DNA from: Pseudomonas sp. RIT288
Lineage (GTDB): Bacteria; Pseudomonadota; Gammaproteobacteria; Pseudomonadales; Pseudomonadaceae
Length of the DNA: 64,000 nt
NCBI RefSeq assembly: GCF_000631985.1
Contig: NZ_JFYN01000017.1
Coordinates: 1 to 64,000, forward strand
Direction: 5' to 3'
Positions 33,672-43,373 of the stretch are shown one piece after another. A program made the translations under genes and the position numbers. The notes under the pieces are model-generated. The model was not told the origin of the DNA. It searched no databases and was given only the letters and a program-made list of their open reading frames with translations. Within the stretch, counting starts at the first letter, position 1. Every line of letters starts with the position of its first letter.

Positions 33672-35264
33672 TCAATGCGCATCCGCACTCGGCGCCGTCG
33701 GTGGTTGTATCTTGCGCATCAAGGGCACCATCGCCGTGGCGATGATGAAGCACAGCATGATCATCAAAAAGGTATCGCCGTAGGTCTGGGTCTGCGCCTC
33801 GCGGTAGGTCAGCAGCCACAGTTGACGCAGGCTGGCGGTGACGCCGACGTCACCGCTCTGACCCAGCGTCGCCAGGTTGCCACCGACCTGCGCCAACCAC
33901 TGATTCATCGCCTCGTTGCTGCTGTTCAAATGCTCGGCCAAGCGGCTGAAGTGCAGGTTGGTGCGGTCATTGAGAATGGTCGCGCAGGCGGCAATGCCGA
34001 TCGCCCCGCCCAGATTGCGCATCAGGTTGAACAGCCCCGAAGCGTGCTTCAAGCGTGCCGGTGCCAAACCCCCCAAGGTCAGCGTCACCGCCGGCGGCAC
34101 TGCCAGTTGCTGGGCGATTCCGCGCAGCGCTTGTGGCAGCATCAACTCAGCGGCACCCCAGTCGTGGGTGATCGGACTGAACTCCCACATCGACACGGCA
34201 AACAAGCCCAGGCCGATCATCATGATCCAGCGCAGATCCATGCGATTGGCGAGAAAGGCGTACAGCGGAATCGCCATGATCTGGAACACCCCGGTGGAAA
34301 AAACCGCCAGACCAATGTCCAGCGCGCTGTAACCACGCACCCGTCCAAGAAACAGCGGAGTCAGGTAAATCGTTGCGAACAGGCCGATCCCGGTGACAAA
34401 GGAAAAGAAACAGCCCAGGGCAAAGTTGCGATCCTTGAGCGCGCGCAGATCGACGATCGGATTGGCCACGTGCAAGGTGCGCCCGATAAAGGCCAGCCCC
34501 GCCAGACCGCTGATCCATGCCGTGGTCAGAATCGTTTGATCGCTGAACCAGTTCCAGCGCGGGCCTTCTTCGAGGGTGTATTCCAGGCAGCCGAGAAACA
34601 GCGCGAGAAACGCCATGCTCAGGTAGTCCGCGCCTTTGAGCAGCGCCAGTTCGGGCTGGTCGATCTTCACCAGCATGGGTACTGCGACTGCGACGAAAAT
34701 GCCCGGCACCAGGTTGATGTAGAACAGCCAGTGCCATGAGGAAATGTCGGTGATCCAGCCACCGATCACCGGTCCCAACGTCGGCGCCAGCGACGCCACC
34801 GCACCGATGGTCGCGGCGGCAATCACCCGCTGTTTGCCGCTGAAGAAAAAGAACGCGGTGGTGAATACCAGCGGAATCATCGAGCCGCCGAGAAAGCCTT
34901 GCAGCGCCCGAAAGGCGATCATGCTCTGGATGTTCCAGGCCACGCCGCAGAGCAGGCTGGCCAGGGTGAAGCCGACCGCCGAGGCGCAGAACAGCCAGCG
35001 TGTGGAGAACACCCGCGACAGCCAGCCCGACAGCGGGATCACGATGATTTCGGCGATCAGGTTACTGGTCTGCACCCACGCGGTTTCGTCGGTGCCGGCC
35101 GAGAGTCCACCGCCGATATCGCGCAGCGAGGCCGAGACGATCTGGATGTCCAGCAGCGCAATGAACATGCCGATGCACATCGTGGCGAAGGCGAACACTT
35201 TGGTCGCGGTGGCCATGTCGGCGGCGTTGAACGGTTGCGCCGGGGCAGCGAGGGTGGTGCTCAT
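33672..35264 (-). CDS. DHA2-family MFS multidrug exporter (EmrB-like)
   Basis: A 530-aa inner-membrane proton antiporter with about 14 hydrophobic segments. DHA2 features include MFIALLDIQIVSASLRDIGG, GWLSRVFSTRWLF, RALQGFLGGSMIPLVFT and TLGPVIGGWITD. Such proteins work with an EmrA-type adaptor and a TolC-like outer channel to expel hydrophobic drugs or fatty acids. Its start ATG overlaps the stop of the upstream adaptor gene (ATGA), so the two are co-translated. No outer-membrane factor gene is next to it, so a TolC from elsewhere is presumably used. Substrate not known. Confidence 0.88.
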   Translation of the reverse strand: MSTTLAAPAQPFNAADMATATKVFAFATMCIGMFIALLDIQIVSASLRDIGGGLSAGTDETAWVQTSNLIAEIIVIPLSGWLSRVFSTRWLFCASAVGFTLASLLCGVAWNIQSMIAFRALQGFLGGSMIPLVFTTAFFFFSGKQRVIAAATIGAVASLAPTLGPVIGGWITDISSWHWLFYINLVPGIFVAVAVPMLVKIDQPELALLKGADYLSMAFLALFLGCLEYTLEEGPRWNWFSDQTILTTAWISGLAGLAFIGRTLHVANPIVDLRALKDRNFALGCFFSFVTGIGLFATIYLTPLFLGRVRGYSALDIGLAVFSTGVFQIMAIPLYAFLANRMDLRWIMMIGLGLFAVSMWEFSPITHDWGAAELMLPQALRGIAQQLAVPPAVTLTLGGLAPARLKHASGLFNLMRNLGGAIGIAACATILNDRTNLHFSRLAEHLNSSNEAMNQWLAQVGGNLATLGQSGDVGVTASLRQLWLLTYREAQTQTYGDTFLMIMLCFIIATAMVPLMRKIQPPTAPSADAH

Positions 35265-36382
35265 GGTGCGACGGCCACGGCGCTGGTTTCGGCTTGTGCG
35301 CGGGTGTCGACTTCAGCGGTGACCGACAACCCTGGCCGCAGGTGACCGAGCACCCCGTCGGCCGGATCGAGCAGGATGCGCACCGGCACCCGCTGGACGA
35401 TTTTGGTGAAGTTACCGGTGGCGTTCTCCGGCGGCAGCACGCTGAATTGCGAGCCGGTGGCGGGGGCGAGGCTGTCGAGTCGACCGTGGAACTCCTGGCC
35501 GGAGAGCACGTCGGCGCGGATGCTCACCCGTTGTCCGGGTTTCATCCGCGCCAGTTGGTCCTCCTTGAAATTGGCATCCACCCACAGACCGCTGGCCGGC
35601 ACCACCGACAACTGTTGCGAGCCGGCCTGGGCATAGGCGCCGACCCGCGCGCGGCGGTTGCCGATCACGCCATCAACCGGCGCGCGCAGTTCGGTGTAGC
35701 CGAGATTCAACTGCGCCAGATCACGCTCGGCGCGGGCTTGTTGCAGGGCGGCGCGGGCCTGTTGTTTCTGGGTGTCGATCACCGCCAGTTGGCGCTGTGC
35801 GGCGAGCAATTCGGCCTGTGCGCGGGCACTCAAAGCCTGGGCGGTCTTGAAGGTGGCGTCGGCGCGCTGGGCACTTTCCACCGACACGGCATTGGTGCTG
35901 ACCAGGCGTTTGTAGCGCGCATTGTCATCCCGCGAGCGGGCGGTTTCGGCACCGGCGGCATCGATGCCGGCGCGGGCCTGGCCGATCACCGCATGCTGCA
36001 GTTGCTCAGTGGCGTCGAGGTTGGCCAGCAGCGCTTCTTCGGCGGCGACTGCGCCTTCGGCTTTGGCGAGGTTGGCGCGATAGTCGCGTGCGTCGAGTCG
36101 GATCAGCACGTCGCCGGCCTTCACCGATTGGTTGTCGCTGACCAGTACTTCGTCGATGTACCCGGCGACCTTCGGCCCGATCACCGTGACGTCGCCACCG
36201 ATGTAGGCATCGTCAGTCTCCTCGAGAAAGCGCCCGGTGCCCCACCAATGACTGGCGTACACGCCGACCACGGCCAGCGCAATCAGGCCAGAGCCGGTCA
36301 GCAGCAGGCGCTTGCGTAATGGCGGTTTGGCGGGGGTGACCGGGGCTGACAGGTCGGGTTCGAGGGTGGGCATGCTGGTCAT
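35261..36382 (-). CDS. HlyD/EmrA-family efflux adaptor
   Basis: A 373-aa membrane fusion protein with one N-terminal membrane helix (KRLLLTGSGLIALAVVGVYA), biotinyl/lipoyl halves (YIGGDVTVIGPKVAGYIDEV; YTELRAPVDGVIGNRRARVG) and a central Ala/Gln/Arg-rich coiled coil. It bridges the EmrB-like carrier to an outer-membrane channel. I chose the ATG at 36382 with AGGT upstream; the ATG at 36373 is an alternative. It is first in a two-gene operon. A pair of GTAATAT direct repeats at 36420-36440 sits in the expected promoter and could bind a repressor. Confidence 0.88.
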   Translation of the reverse strand: MTSMPTLEPDLSAPVTPAKPPLRKRLLLTGSGLIALAVVGVYASHWWGTGRFLEETDDAYIGGDVTVIGPKVAGYIDEVLVSDNQSVKAGDVLIRLDARDYRANLAKAEGAVAAEEALLANLDATEQLQHAVIGQARAGIDAAGAETARSRDDNARYKRLVSTNAVSVESAQRADATFKTAQALSARAQAELLAAQRQLAVIDTQKQQARAALQQARAERDLAQLNLGYTELRAPVDGVIGNRRARVGAYAQAGSQQLSVVPASGLWVDANFKEDQLARMKPGQRVSIRADVLSGQEFHGRLDSLAPATGSQFSVLPPENATGNFTKIVQRVPVRILLDPADGVLGHLRPGLSVTAEVDTRAQAETSAVAVAP

Positions 36383-36723
36383 GGCGTAATACCTGCGAAA
36401 ACGGGTCGTTATTATGGTTGTAATATGACGTAAGTAATATTTTGTGGCAATTAAGTTTTGTGCCGGTCGTCAGTTGCTTGCCTGAACTCGGGGTTTGGAG
36501 CGGTTTCGATTAATGACAGCGCCGGTAATAAGGGCCAAGTCTTCGAGAACTCAATGAAAGCTCTCGGGGAACCCCTGATGGCGTGGCGTTGAACACAGCA
36601 AAATCAAATGTTTAAGAAATGTAAGCGTTGTAGGAAGCGTCTTGCATTTGCGTAGGAAGGCTCTGACTATCACTCGCATTGATGAAGTGGCATTACGCCA
36701 TTTTATGATTGCAAGGATGTTGC
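36383..36723. promoter_or_regulatory. Divergent promoter region, with GTAATAT direct repeats
   Basis: This 341-bp gap lies between the divergent emrAB-like operon and tpsB. GTAATAT occurs at 36420-36426 and 36434-36440 (14-base period) within an AT-rich stretch upstream of the efflux operon. No gene or REP element is seen in the rest. Confidence 0.4.
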
Positions 36724-38451
36724 GTGTCGTATTCGCTTCGCGTTGTTTTTCGTCGTCGTTCCACGCTTTGCCCGCTGTTGTCGGCCTTTGTGTTGAGTGT
36801 GTGTGCCTCCTCGATTCAAGCGGCTGACCCTGTTGCGCCGGGCCAGGAAGTGCTGCGCCAGCAGCAACAGCAACAACGCGATCTGCAACAACTGCAGCTT
36901 GAGCAACGCAAGCGCCAACTGGAGCGCGGTGCGTTCGGTCCTGCGCCCGCCACACCAGCGCTCCCGCAGACAGTCGCCCCCGATGAACGCTGCTGGCCGC
37001 TAAGTGGCACGCGCATCGGCGGTGTCACGCTGATCGACAGCGACAAACTCAACGCCCGGATCAAACCGCTGCTGGCGCCGTGCATGGGCGTTGGTCAGAT
37101 CAACCATTTGCTGGCGACCATCACCGCGATCTACGTCGAGCAGGGCTACATCGCCAGTCGCCCGTACCTGTTGAGCGCGCCAGCGGCGGGGCAGTCGCTG
37201 GACATCATGATTGACGAGGGCTATATCGAGTCCATCGAGCTGGCCGACCAGAGCTTGCCCGTTTCGCTGGGTGACGCGTTCCCGCACATGCTCGGCCAGC
37301 CGCTGAACCTGCGCGATCTGGAGCAGGGCCTGGATCAACTGAACCGCTTGCGCTCGATAGATCTTACCGCCGACATCGCCCCCGGCAGCCAGCCTGGCGC
37401 GTCGCGAATCATCCTGCGTTCGCGCACGGCCGGGCAGTCGCGCTGGGCGTTGGGCCTGGGCATGGACAACCTCGGCAGCGCCAGCACCGGGCGTGATCGC
37501 GATACCGTCAGTCTGAGCTTCGACAGCCCGTTGCAACTCAACGATCTGTTGAGCCTCAGTGCCAGCGATACGTTGAATCAGGGTGACCGCTACAGTCGCA
37601 ACGCCAGCCTGTATTACGCGATTCCCTACGGCTACTGGACCTACAGCGCATTCGCCAGCCATGCCGAATATCGCGCGCCGTTCAAACTGCCCAGCGCGAC
37701 CTTGTACAGCACCGGCATCACCGATCAACTGAGCCTGCGCGCCGACCGCGTATTGTGGCGCGACCAGAGCCGCCAGCTCAGCGCCAATCTGCAATTGGCG
37801 CACAAAGACGTCGACAGCTATCTGGAGAATGTCCGCCTGGGCATTCAAAGCCCGACCCTGACCGTGGCCGAAGCCGGACTCAATCTGTTCTGGCTCGACC
37901 GTGCGGTGTGGAACCTCGACTTCACCTATTCGCAAGGTCTGCGCTGGCTGGGTGCCGATGACGACGCCAATCACGCGGTCAGCAATCTGCCCAAAGCGCA
38001 GTTTCACAAGTACCGCGCCGGCCTCAGCCAATGGCGCAACGGCCAGTTCGGCGCGCAAACGTGGCAGTGGCAGAGCCAGCTCAATCTGCAATACAGCCCC
38101 GATGCGTTGCCGGCCATCGAACAGTTGCTCGGCACCGACGATTCAGCGGTGCGCGGTTATCGGATCAGCAGCGCCTCCGGTGCCAGCGGCGCGATCTGGC
38201 GCAACACCTTGCGTCTGCCGCTGCGCAGCGATTGGCCGCTGCAGATTACCCCGCGCGTGGGCCTGGACAACGGCTGGCTCAAGGCCGACCACGGCGCCCA
38301 GGGTCAACGCCTGAGCGGTGCCAGCGTCGGGCTGAATCTGGGCTGGAAGCATCTGCAAGTGGACGTCGATTACCAACGCGCCCTCAACACCCCCAACGGT
38401 TTGCAGCACGAGCCAGAGACCTGGCTGATGCGCGTGGGGTTGCAGATATGA
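36724..38451 (+). CDS. TpsB-family outer-membrane transporter (ShlB/FhaC type)
   Basis: A 575-aa two-partner secretion transporter that would export the adjacent TpsA. Signal peptide (LLSAFVLSVCASSIQA) is followed by a Gln-rich helix (QQQQQQRDLQQLQLEQRKRQ), as in FhaC helix H1. A POTRA region (about 95-240: CWPLSGTRIGGVTLIDSDKL, GYIASRPYLL, GYIESIELADQ) and a 16-strand barrel (SRWALGLGMDNLGSASTGRD; RDQSRQLSANLQLAHKDVDS; final LQVDVDYQRAL ... MRVGLQI) complete it. I chose the GTG at 36724 because AAGGAT sits at the right distance; a TTG at 36709 is possible. Its stop overlaps the start of tpsA (ATGA). Confidence 0.88.
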   Translation: MSYSLRVVFRRRSTLCPLLSAFVLSVCASSIQAADPVAPGQEVLRQQQQQQRDLQQLQLEQRKRQLERGAFGPAPATPALPQTVAPDERCWPLSGTRIGGVTLIDSDKLNARIKPLLAPCMGVGQINHLLATITAIYVEQGYIASRPYLLSAPAAGQSLDIMIDEGYIESIELADQSLPVSLGDAFPHMLGQPLNLRDLEQGLDQLNRLRSIDLTADIAPGSQPGASRIILRSRTAGQSRWALGLGMDNLGSASTGRDRDTVSLSFDSPLQLNDLLSLSASDTLNQGDRYSRNASLYYAIPYGYWTYSAFASHAEYRAPFKLPSATLYSTGITDQLSLRADRVLWRDQSRQLSANLQLAHKDVDSYLENVRLGIQSPTLTVAEAGLNLFWLDRAVWNLDFTYSQGLRWLGADDDANHAVSNLPKAQFHKYRAGLSQWRNGQFGAQTWQWQSQLNLQYSPDALPAIEQLLGTDDSAVRGYRISSASGASGAIWRNTLRLPLRSDWPLQITPRVGLDNGWLKADHGAQGQRLSGASVGLNLGWKHLQVDVDYQRALNTPNGLQHEPETWLMRVGLQI

Positions 38452-41400
38452 GCACCACCGAGACTCATCAAGCAGTGAACAAACAGCCGTCGGATCTGAG
38501 CGCGACAGCCACGGCCAAGACTAAATCGCGCGCCGTGATGCCGTACTTACATGGAGACGTTTTTATGCCAGCACACACCTTTGCATTCCATCTTTCTCCT
38601 CGGGGCAAATTGCGCTGGGCGATCGCCAGCCTGTTCTTCGCCGTGCACCTGCCCAGCGCCATCGCCGGCGGTGTGGTGGTGGCTCCCGGCCCCGGCGGCA
38701 CCGCGCAATTGCAGACCCAGGGCGGCGTACCCATCGTCAACATCGTCGCGCCCAACGGTGCGGGCCTGTCGCACAACCAGTTCCTCGACTACAACGTCGA
38801 CCGTCAGGGCCTGGTCCTGAACAACGCCTTGCAGGCCGGACAATCGCAGCTCGCCGGACAACTGGCGGCCAACCCGCAACTGCAGGGTCAGGCGGCGAGC
38901 GTGATCCTCAACGAGGTGATCAGCCGCAACCCTTCGGCCATCAACGGCGCCCAGGAAATTTTCGGCCGCGCGGCCGATTATGTGTTGGCCAACCCCAACG
39001 GCATCTCGGTGAACGGCGGCAGTTTCATCAACACGCCGAACGCCAGTCTGCTGGTCGGTCGTCCGGAATTGAACGACGGCAAACTGCAAGCCCTGAGCAC
39101 CCGCGACGCCAGCGGTCAGCTGCAGATCCAGAGTGGCGGCCTGCGTAACGCCGAGGGTTCGGTCAACCTGATCGCCCCGCGTATCGACAGCCAGGGCCGC
39201 ATCGATGCCCGCGATCAACTGAACCTCACGGTCGGACGCAATCAGGTCGATTACGCCAGCGGTCAGGTGAAAGCCGTGGACCCGGCGGGCAACACTAAAG
39301 ATCAACGCATCGACGCCAGCCTGTTCGGCGCGATGCAGGCCGGGCGCATCAACATCGTCAGCACCGCTGAAGGCGCCGGCGTGCGTGTGGGGGCGGTGCC
39401 AGTGGCCGGGCGTGACGGCGTGCAGATCCGTTCGGCTGGCGACCTCAGCGTCAGCGGTGAAGCCATCCCCAACAGCCTCGAAGTGACCCGTGCCGGCATT
39501 CGCAGCAGTCAGGGCGATGTCGGCCTGCACAGCGGCAACGACCTGACGCTGGCCGCCACCGATGTCAGTGGTCGCGATGTCAGCGTCAATGCCAAGCGCA
39601 ACCTGACCCTGAGCACCGTCGAAAGCCGCAAGCTCCAGGAGCAGCGCGAAAACTGGAGCAACAGCACCATCGGCATCACCTGGGAAACCTACGACCGCAC
39701 CCAGACCGACAGTGAAACTCGCCAGCACGGCAGCCAGATCGTCGCCCGCCGTGACGCCAGATTGTCCTCCGGCAAAGACACCGAACTCAAAGCGGCCAAG
39801 GTTGAAGCAGCGAAAAATCTCGATGTGCAGAGTGGCGGCGATCTGCGCCTGACCGCGGCCACCGAAAGCCACACCCAGACCGATCAGGGCAACCATCGCA
39901 AGCATCTGTGGAAGGCTGACTGGAACAACAGCAGCGAAGAACAGCGCAGCCTCGGCAGCCAGTTGAAGGGCGGCAATATCGCTCTGCAGACCGCTGCCTT
40001 GTTGCGCGCCGAAGGTGCCGAACTGAACAGCTCCGGTGATGTGAAACTGGCGGGCAAGCAAGTTGACGTCACCACGGCCACCCGCACCCGTCGCAGCAAC
40101 AACAACAGTTACTCCGGCGACCTGGTTGGCGGCGGATTCTTCGGCAAGACCGGTGACGCCGACAAGGGCCAGACCCGGCATCAGGGCAGTAAAATCAATG
40201 CGGCCGGCAAACTGATCGTCAAGGCTGACGATGTGCGCATCAGCGGCAGCCAGGTCCGTGGCGGCACCGAGGCCAGCGTGATCAGCGATCAGGGTTCGCT
40301 GGTGATCGACGGTGTGCAGGACACTTCGCACAGCAACAACCACGACAAGGACAGCAAGTTCTTCGGCATCACCAAGGACGAGTCGCGGCAGAATTCCAGG
40401 GACAGCACCACGGTGCGCAGCGAACTGGTTTCCGACAGCAACCTCAAGCTCAAAAGCGCCAAGGACATCGAAGTGGCCGGCTCCACGGTCAAGGCCGGCG
40501 GTGCGCTGACGGCGGACGCTGCCGGTGATGTGAACGTGCATTCCACGCAGAACACTCACGACAGCAGCTCGACCACCGAAACCCGTGGCTTCGACGCCTA
40601 CGCCAAAGAGCAAACACCGGAGCAATACCGCGCCGGGGTGCACTACGAAGACAAGCAGCAGACCGTCACCCGCAACGACGTCAACCAGCAAGGCTCGAGC
40701 CTCAGCGGCGCCAGCGTGCAGGTGAAGGCGGGCGGCGATCTGACGATCAAGGGCGGTGAAGTCAAATCCACGGCTGGCGACACCACGCTGAGCGGCAAGA
40801 ACGTGTCGTTGCTGGCCGAACAGGACAGCCACAAAACCTCATCCGACACCTCCAGCACCGGCGGCGGTTTCTACTACACCGGCGGCCTCGACCGTGCCGG
40901 CAGTGGCGTTGATTCTGCCCATAGCACCACGCAAGACACCAGCAGCAAAACCACCGCGCAAACCACCAGCGTGCAGAGCAGCGGCGGCTTGACCATCAAC
41001 GCCGACAAGCTGGTTACCGAAGGTGCGCAGGTCAAGGCTGGCAACGGTCTGCACGTCGCGGCCAACGAGATCGACAACCGCGCGGCGAGCAACACCGAAA
41101 GCAGCAGCCACAATCAGAGCAACTGGTCGGCGGACATCGGCGCCAACGTCGAGTACAAGGACATCACCCGCCCGATTGCCGGTGCGGTCAAGGATGTGCT
41201 CAACGGCAAGGTGCCGGACAAGGAAGCCCTGAGCAATCTCGGCCAGCCGAACGTTGGCCTCGACGTGGCGATCGGTCACGGCAGCGCCGACAAGACCGAG
41301 CAGAACAGCAACGCCGTGGTCAGCCGTTTCGACGGTGGCAGTGTCGAGGTAAAAACCGCCGGCACCCTGCACGACCAGGGCACTCAGTACAGCGCCAGCA

Positions 41401-43034
41401 ACGGCAAGGTCAACATCAGCGCCGACAAACTGGTTGCCGATGCCGCGAGCAACACTCACAGCAGCACCGATAACTCAGTGGACGCCAAGGTCGACGTGCG
41501 CGTTTACACCAAGACCGGCGAAGACGTGAACGTCGCCGGCAGCGGCGCCGGTGGCAACAGCTACAGCAGCAAGGACAGCAGCACCGCAGTGGTCGGCGGT
41601 TATACCGGCAGCCAAGGCGTGAACATCAATGTTGGCGCTGACGCGCAGTTCGCCGGCAGCCGTTTCGACGGCGGGCAGGGCGGTGTGAGCATCAAGACCA
41701 GCGGCGATCTGGCGCTGAATCAGGCCAACGACCGCCAGAGCAGCAGCGACTCCAGCCTGCGCGGCAACGGCTCGCTGACGGTCGGCACCTTGCCGGGCAC
41801 CGACGGCACCAACGTCGACCTCGGCGCCGGGTTCCAGCTCGATCACACCGGCAAGCAGACCACTGACACTCAGGCCCATGTCGCGAGCATCAGCGGCAAC
41901 GGTCCGGTGCAACTCAACAGCGGCGGCAATCAGGTTCAGCAAGGCACGAAGATCGACAGCGCTGGCGGGATTGATCTGCACGCTGACGGCAAGCTTGATC
42001 TGCAAGCGGCCACCGATACGCACACCGCAACCGGCAGCAATCTCGGCGGCGGTTTAAAGGGCGGCGGCAGCAAATCCAGCAGCGAGAAAAGTCGCGATCA
42101 GGGCGGCAATCTGAGCGGCAACTTCAACATCGGCCGAATCAACGAAAGCTCGCAAACCCTGACCGGTGGCCAGCTCAACAGCCAGATCAACGTCGCATTG
42201 AGCGGTGACGCGGTGCACCTGCAAGGCACGCAAGTCGGCGCCCCGAGCGTCAACATCGATGCGCAGAAGGGTGGTTTCGTTCAGGCGTCGGCGCAGTCCA
42301 CCGAGCGTCGCAACAACTGGAACGTTGCACTGAATGCCGGCGGCAACCTGAGCAGCAAGACCCCGACCGCAGCCGATGAAAAGGCCAGCAGCGACCACGG
42401 CTTCAACGCCGGGGCCAAGGTCGGCGTCGATTACCTGCAAGGCACAACCCAGCAGAACAGCCAGATCAAGGCTGACAGCGTGGTGCTCAACAGCGCGGGG
42501 GATGAGCAGCTGTCGGGCGCGCGGATCGACGCGAAAACGGTCAGCGGCAAGGTCGCCGGTGATCTGACCGTCGAAAGCCGTCAGGACTCGAAGACGCAGG
42601 CCAAGGTCGATGTTGATCTGGGCCTGACGGCGAAGAAAAATCCACCGAGCGACAAGGAAAAACTCGCCGGCACCGACTACAAACCGACGCTGAAAGCGCA
42701 AGGCGAATACGCGCACAAGGACAGCGTGGCGCAGGCGTCCGGCATCAGTGGCAATCAGGGTGTGAAGTTGAACGTGGGTGGTGGCACGCAGCTGACCGGC
42801 GCACGGATCTCGGCGACTGACGGCAAGGTGGATCTGGGCGGTTCGAAAGTCGGTAGCCGCGATCTGGTCAGTCGTGAATACGGAGTGAAAGCCGGGCTGG
42901 ACCTGCCGCAGAAAACCGAGGAGAACGCACCGAAGGTGTCGTTCGAAAACGGCAATCTGAACGTCGGTCCGGTGACCCTGAGCGGCAATCTGGACAGCCA
43001 GACCCTGCAAGCGGGGCTCGACGAAAAAGGCTAA
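38448..43034 (+). CDS. TpsA-family filamentous hemagglutinin-like exoprotein without a toxin tip
   Basis: A large secreted beta-helix protein, 1528 aa from the ATG that overlaps the tpsB stop. A second start at 38563 (MPAHTFAFHL...) with GGAGACG upstream would give 1490 aa. A signal region (LRWAIASLFFAVHLPSAIAG) leads to the TPS domain with GLSHNQFLDYNVDRQGLVLN, NPSAINGAQEIFGRAADYVL and ANPNGISVNGGSFINTPNAS. The rest is Ser/Gly/Asp/Asn-rich hemagglutinin repeats (for example GGDLTIKGGEVKSTAGDTTL). It ends in LQAGLDEKG without a VENN or pretoxin motif, without a recognisable toxin domain, and with no immunity gene downstream. It may be an adhesin, or a CdiA-like protein that lost its tip. Its last codons are duplicated at 43188. 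Confidence 0.87.
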   Translation: MSTTETHQAVNKQPSDLSATATAKTKSRAVMPYLHGDVFMPAHTFAFHLSPRGKLRWAIASLFFAVHLPSAIAGGVVVAPGPGGTAQLQTQGGVPIVNIVAPNGAGLSHNQFLDYNVDRQGLVLNNALQAGQSQLAGQLAANPQLQGQAASVILNEVISRNPSAINGAQEIFGRAADYVLANPNGISVNGGSFINTPNASLLVGRPELNDGKLQALSTRDASGQLQIQSGGLRNAEGSVNLIAPRIDSQGRIDARDQLNLTVGRNQVDYASGQVKAVDPAGNTKDQRIDASLFGAMQAGRINIVSTAEGAGVRVGAVPVAGRDGVQIRSAGDLSVSGEAIPNSLEVTRAGIRSSQGDVGLHSGNDLTLAATDVSGRDVSVNAKRNLTLSTVESRKLQEQRENWSNSTIGITWETYDRTQTDSETRQHGSQIVARRDARLSSGKDTELKAAKVEAAKNLDVQSGGDLRLTAATESHTQTDQGNHRKHLWKADWNNSSEEQRSLGSQLKGGNIALQTAALLRAEGAELNSSGDVKLAGKQVDVTTATRTRRSNNNSYSGDLVGGGFFGKTGDADKGQTRHQGSKINAAGKLIVKADDVRISGSQVRGGTEASVISDQGSLVIDGVQDTSHSNNHDKDSKFFGITKDESRQNSRDSTTVRSELVSDSNLKLKSAKDIEVAGSTVKAGGALTADAAGDVNVHSTQNTHDSSSTTETRGFDAYAKEQTPEQYRAGVHYEDKQQTVTRNDVNQQGSSLSGASVQVKAGGDLTIKGGEVKSTAGDTTLSGKNVSLLAEQDSHKTSSDTSSTGGGFYYTGGLDRAGSGVDSAHSTTQDTSSKTTAQTTSVQSSGGLTINADKLVTEGAQVKAGNGLHVAANEIDNRAASNTESSSHNQSNWSADIGANVEYKDITRPIAGAVKDVLNGKVPDKEALSNLGQPNVGLDVAIGHGSADKTEQNSNAVVSRFDGGSVEVKTAGTLHDQGTQYSASNGKVNISADKLVADAASNTHSSTDNSVDAKVDVRVYTKTGEDVNVAGSGAGGNSYSSKDSSTAVVGGYTGSQGVNINVGADAQFAGSRFDGGQGGVSIKTSGDLALNQANDRQSSSDSSLRGNGSLTVGTLPGTDGTNVDLGAGFQLDHTGKQTTDTQAHVASISGNGPVQLNSGGNQVQQGTKIDSAGGIDLHADGKLDLQAATDTHTATGSNLGGGLKGGGSKSSSEKSRDQGGNLSGNFNIGRINESSQTLTGGQLNSQINVALSGDAVHLQGTQVGAPSVNIDAQKGGFVQASAQSTERRNNWNVALNAGGNLSSKTPTAADEKASSDHGFNAGAKVGVDYLQGTTQQNSQIKADSVVLNSAGDEQLSGARIDAKTVSGKVAGDLTVESRQDSKTQAKVDVDLGLTAKKNPPSDKEKLAGTDYKPTLKAQGEYAHKDSVAQASGISGNQGVKLNVGGGTQLTGARISATDGKVDLGGSKVGSRDLVSREYGVKAGLDLPQKTEENAPKVSFENGNLNVGPVTLSGNLDSQTLQAGLDEKG

Positions 43035-43373
43035 ACATCACCGCTATAAAAACTGTGGGAGTGAGCCTGCTCGCGATAGCGTCAGTTCAGTCAGCGAAAC
43101 TGTTGACTGAACCAGCGCCTTCGCGAGCAGGCTCGCTCCCACATTGTTTTTTATTTCGATGAAACCTTGAGGTCAGCTCGAAGCCTTACCCTGCAAGCGG
43201 GGCTCGACGAAAAAGGCTAAACATCACCGCTATAAAAACTGTGGGAGTGAGCCTGCTCGCGATAGCGTCAGTTCAGTCAGCGAAACTGTTGACTGAACCA
43301 GCGCCTTCGCGAGCGGGCTCGCTCCCACATTGTTTTTTATTTCGATGAAACCTTGAGGTCAGCTCGAAGCCTT
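43002..43373. repeat. 186-bp tandem duplication spanning the ends of tpsA and nhaA
   Basis: 43002-43187 and 43188-43373 are direct copies that differ at one base (GAGCAGGCTC versus GAGCGGGCTC). Each contains the last ten codons plus stop of tpsA, an inverted REP pair, and 15 bases equal to the last four codons and stop of nhaA. Both genes remain intact. The near identity marks a recent event. Confidence 0.92.

Noticed and set aside
43035..43358. Immunity gene or toxin tip after tpsA
   Set aside because: The gap is filled by the 186-bp duplication with REP elements; no open frame of suitable size on either strand.
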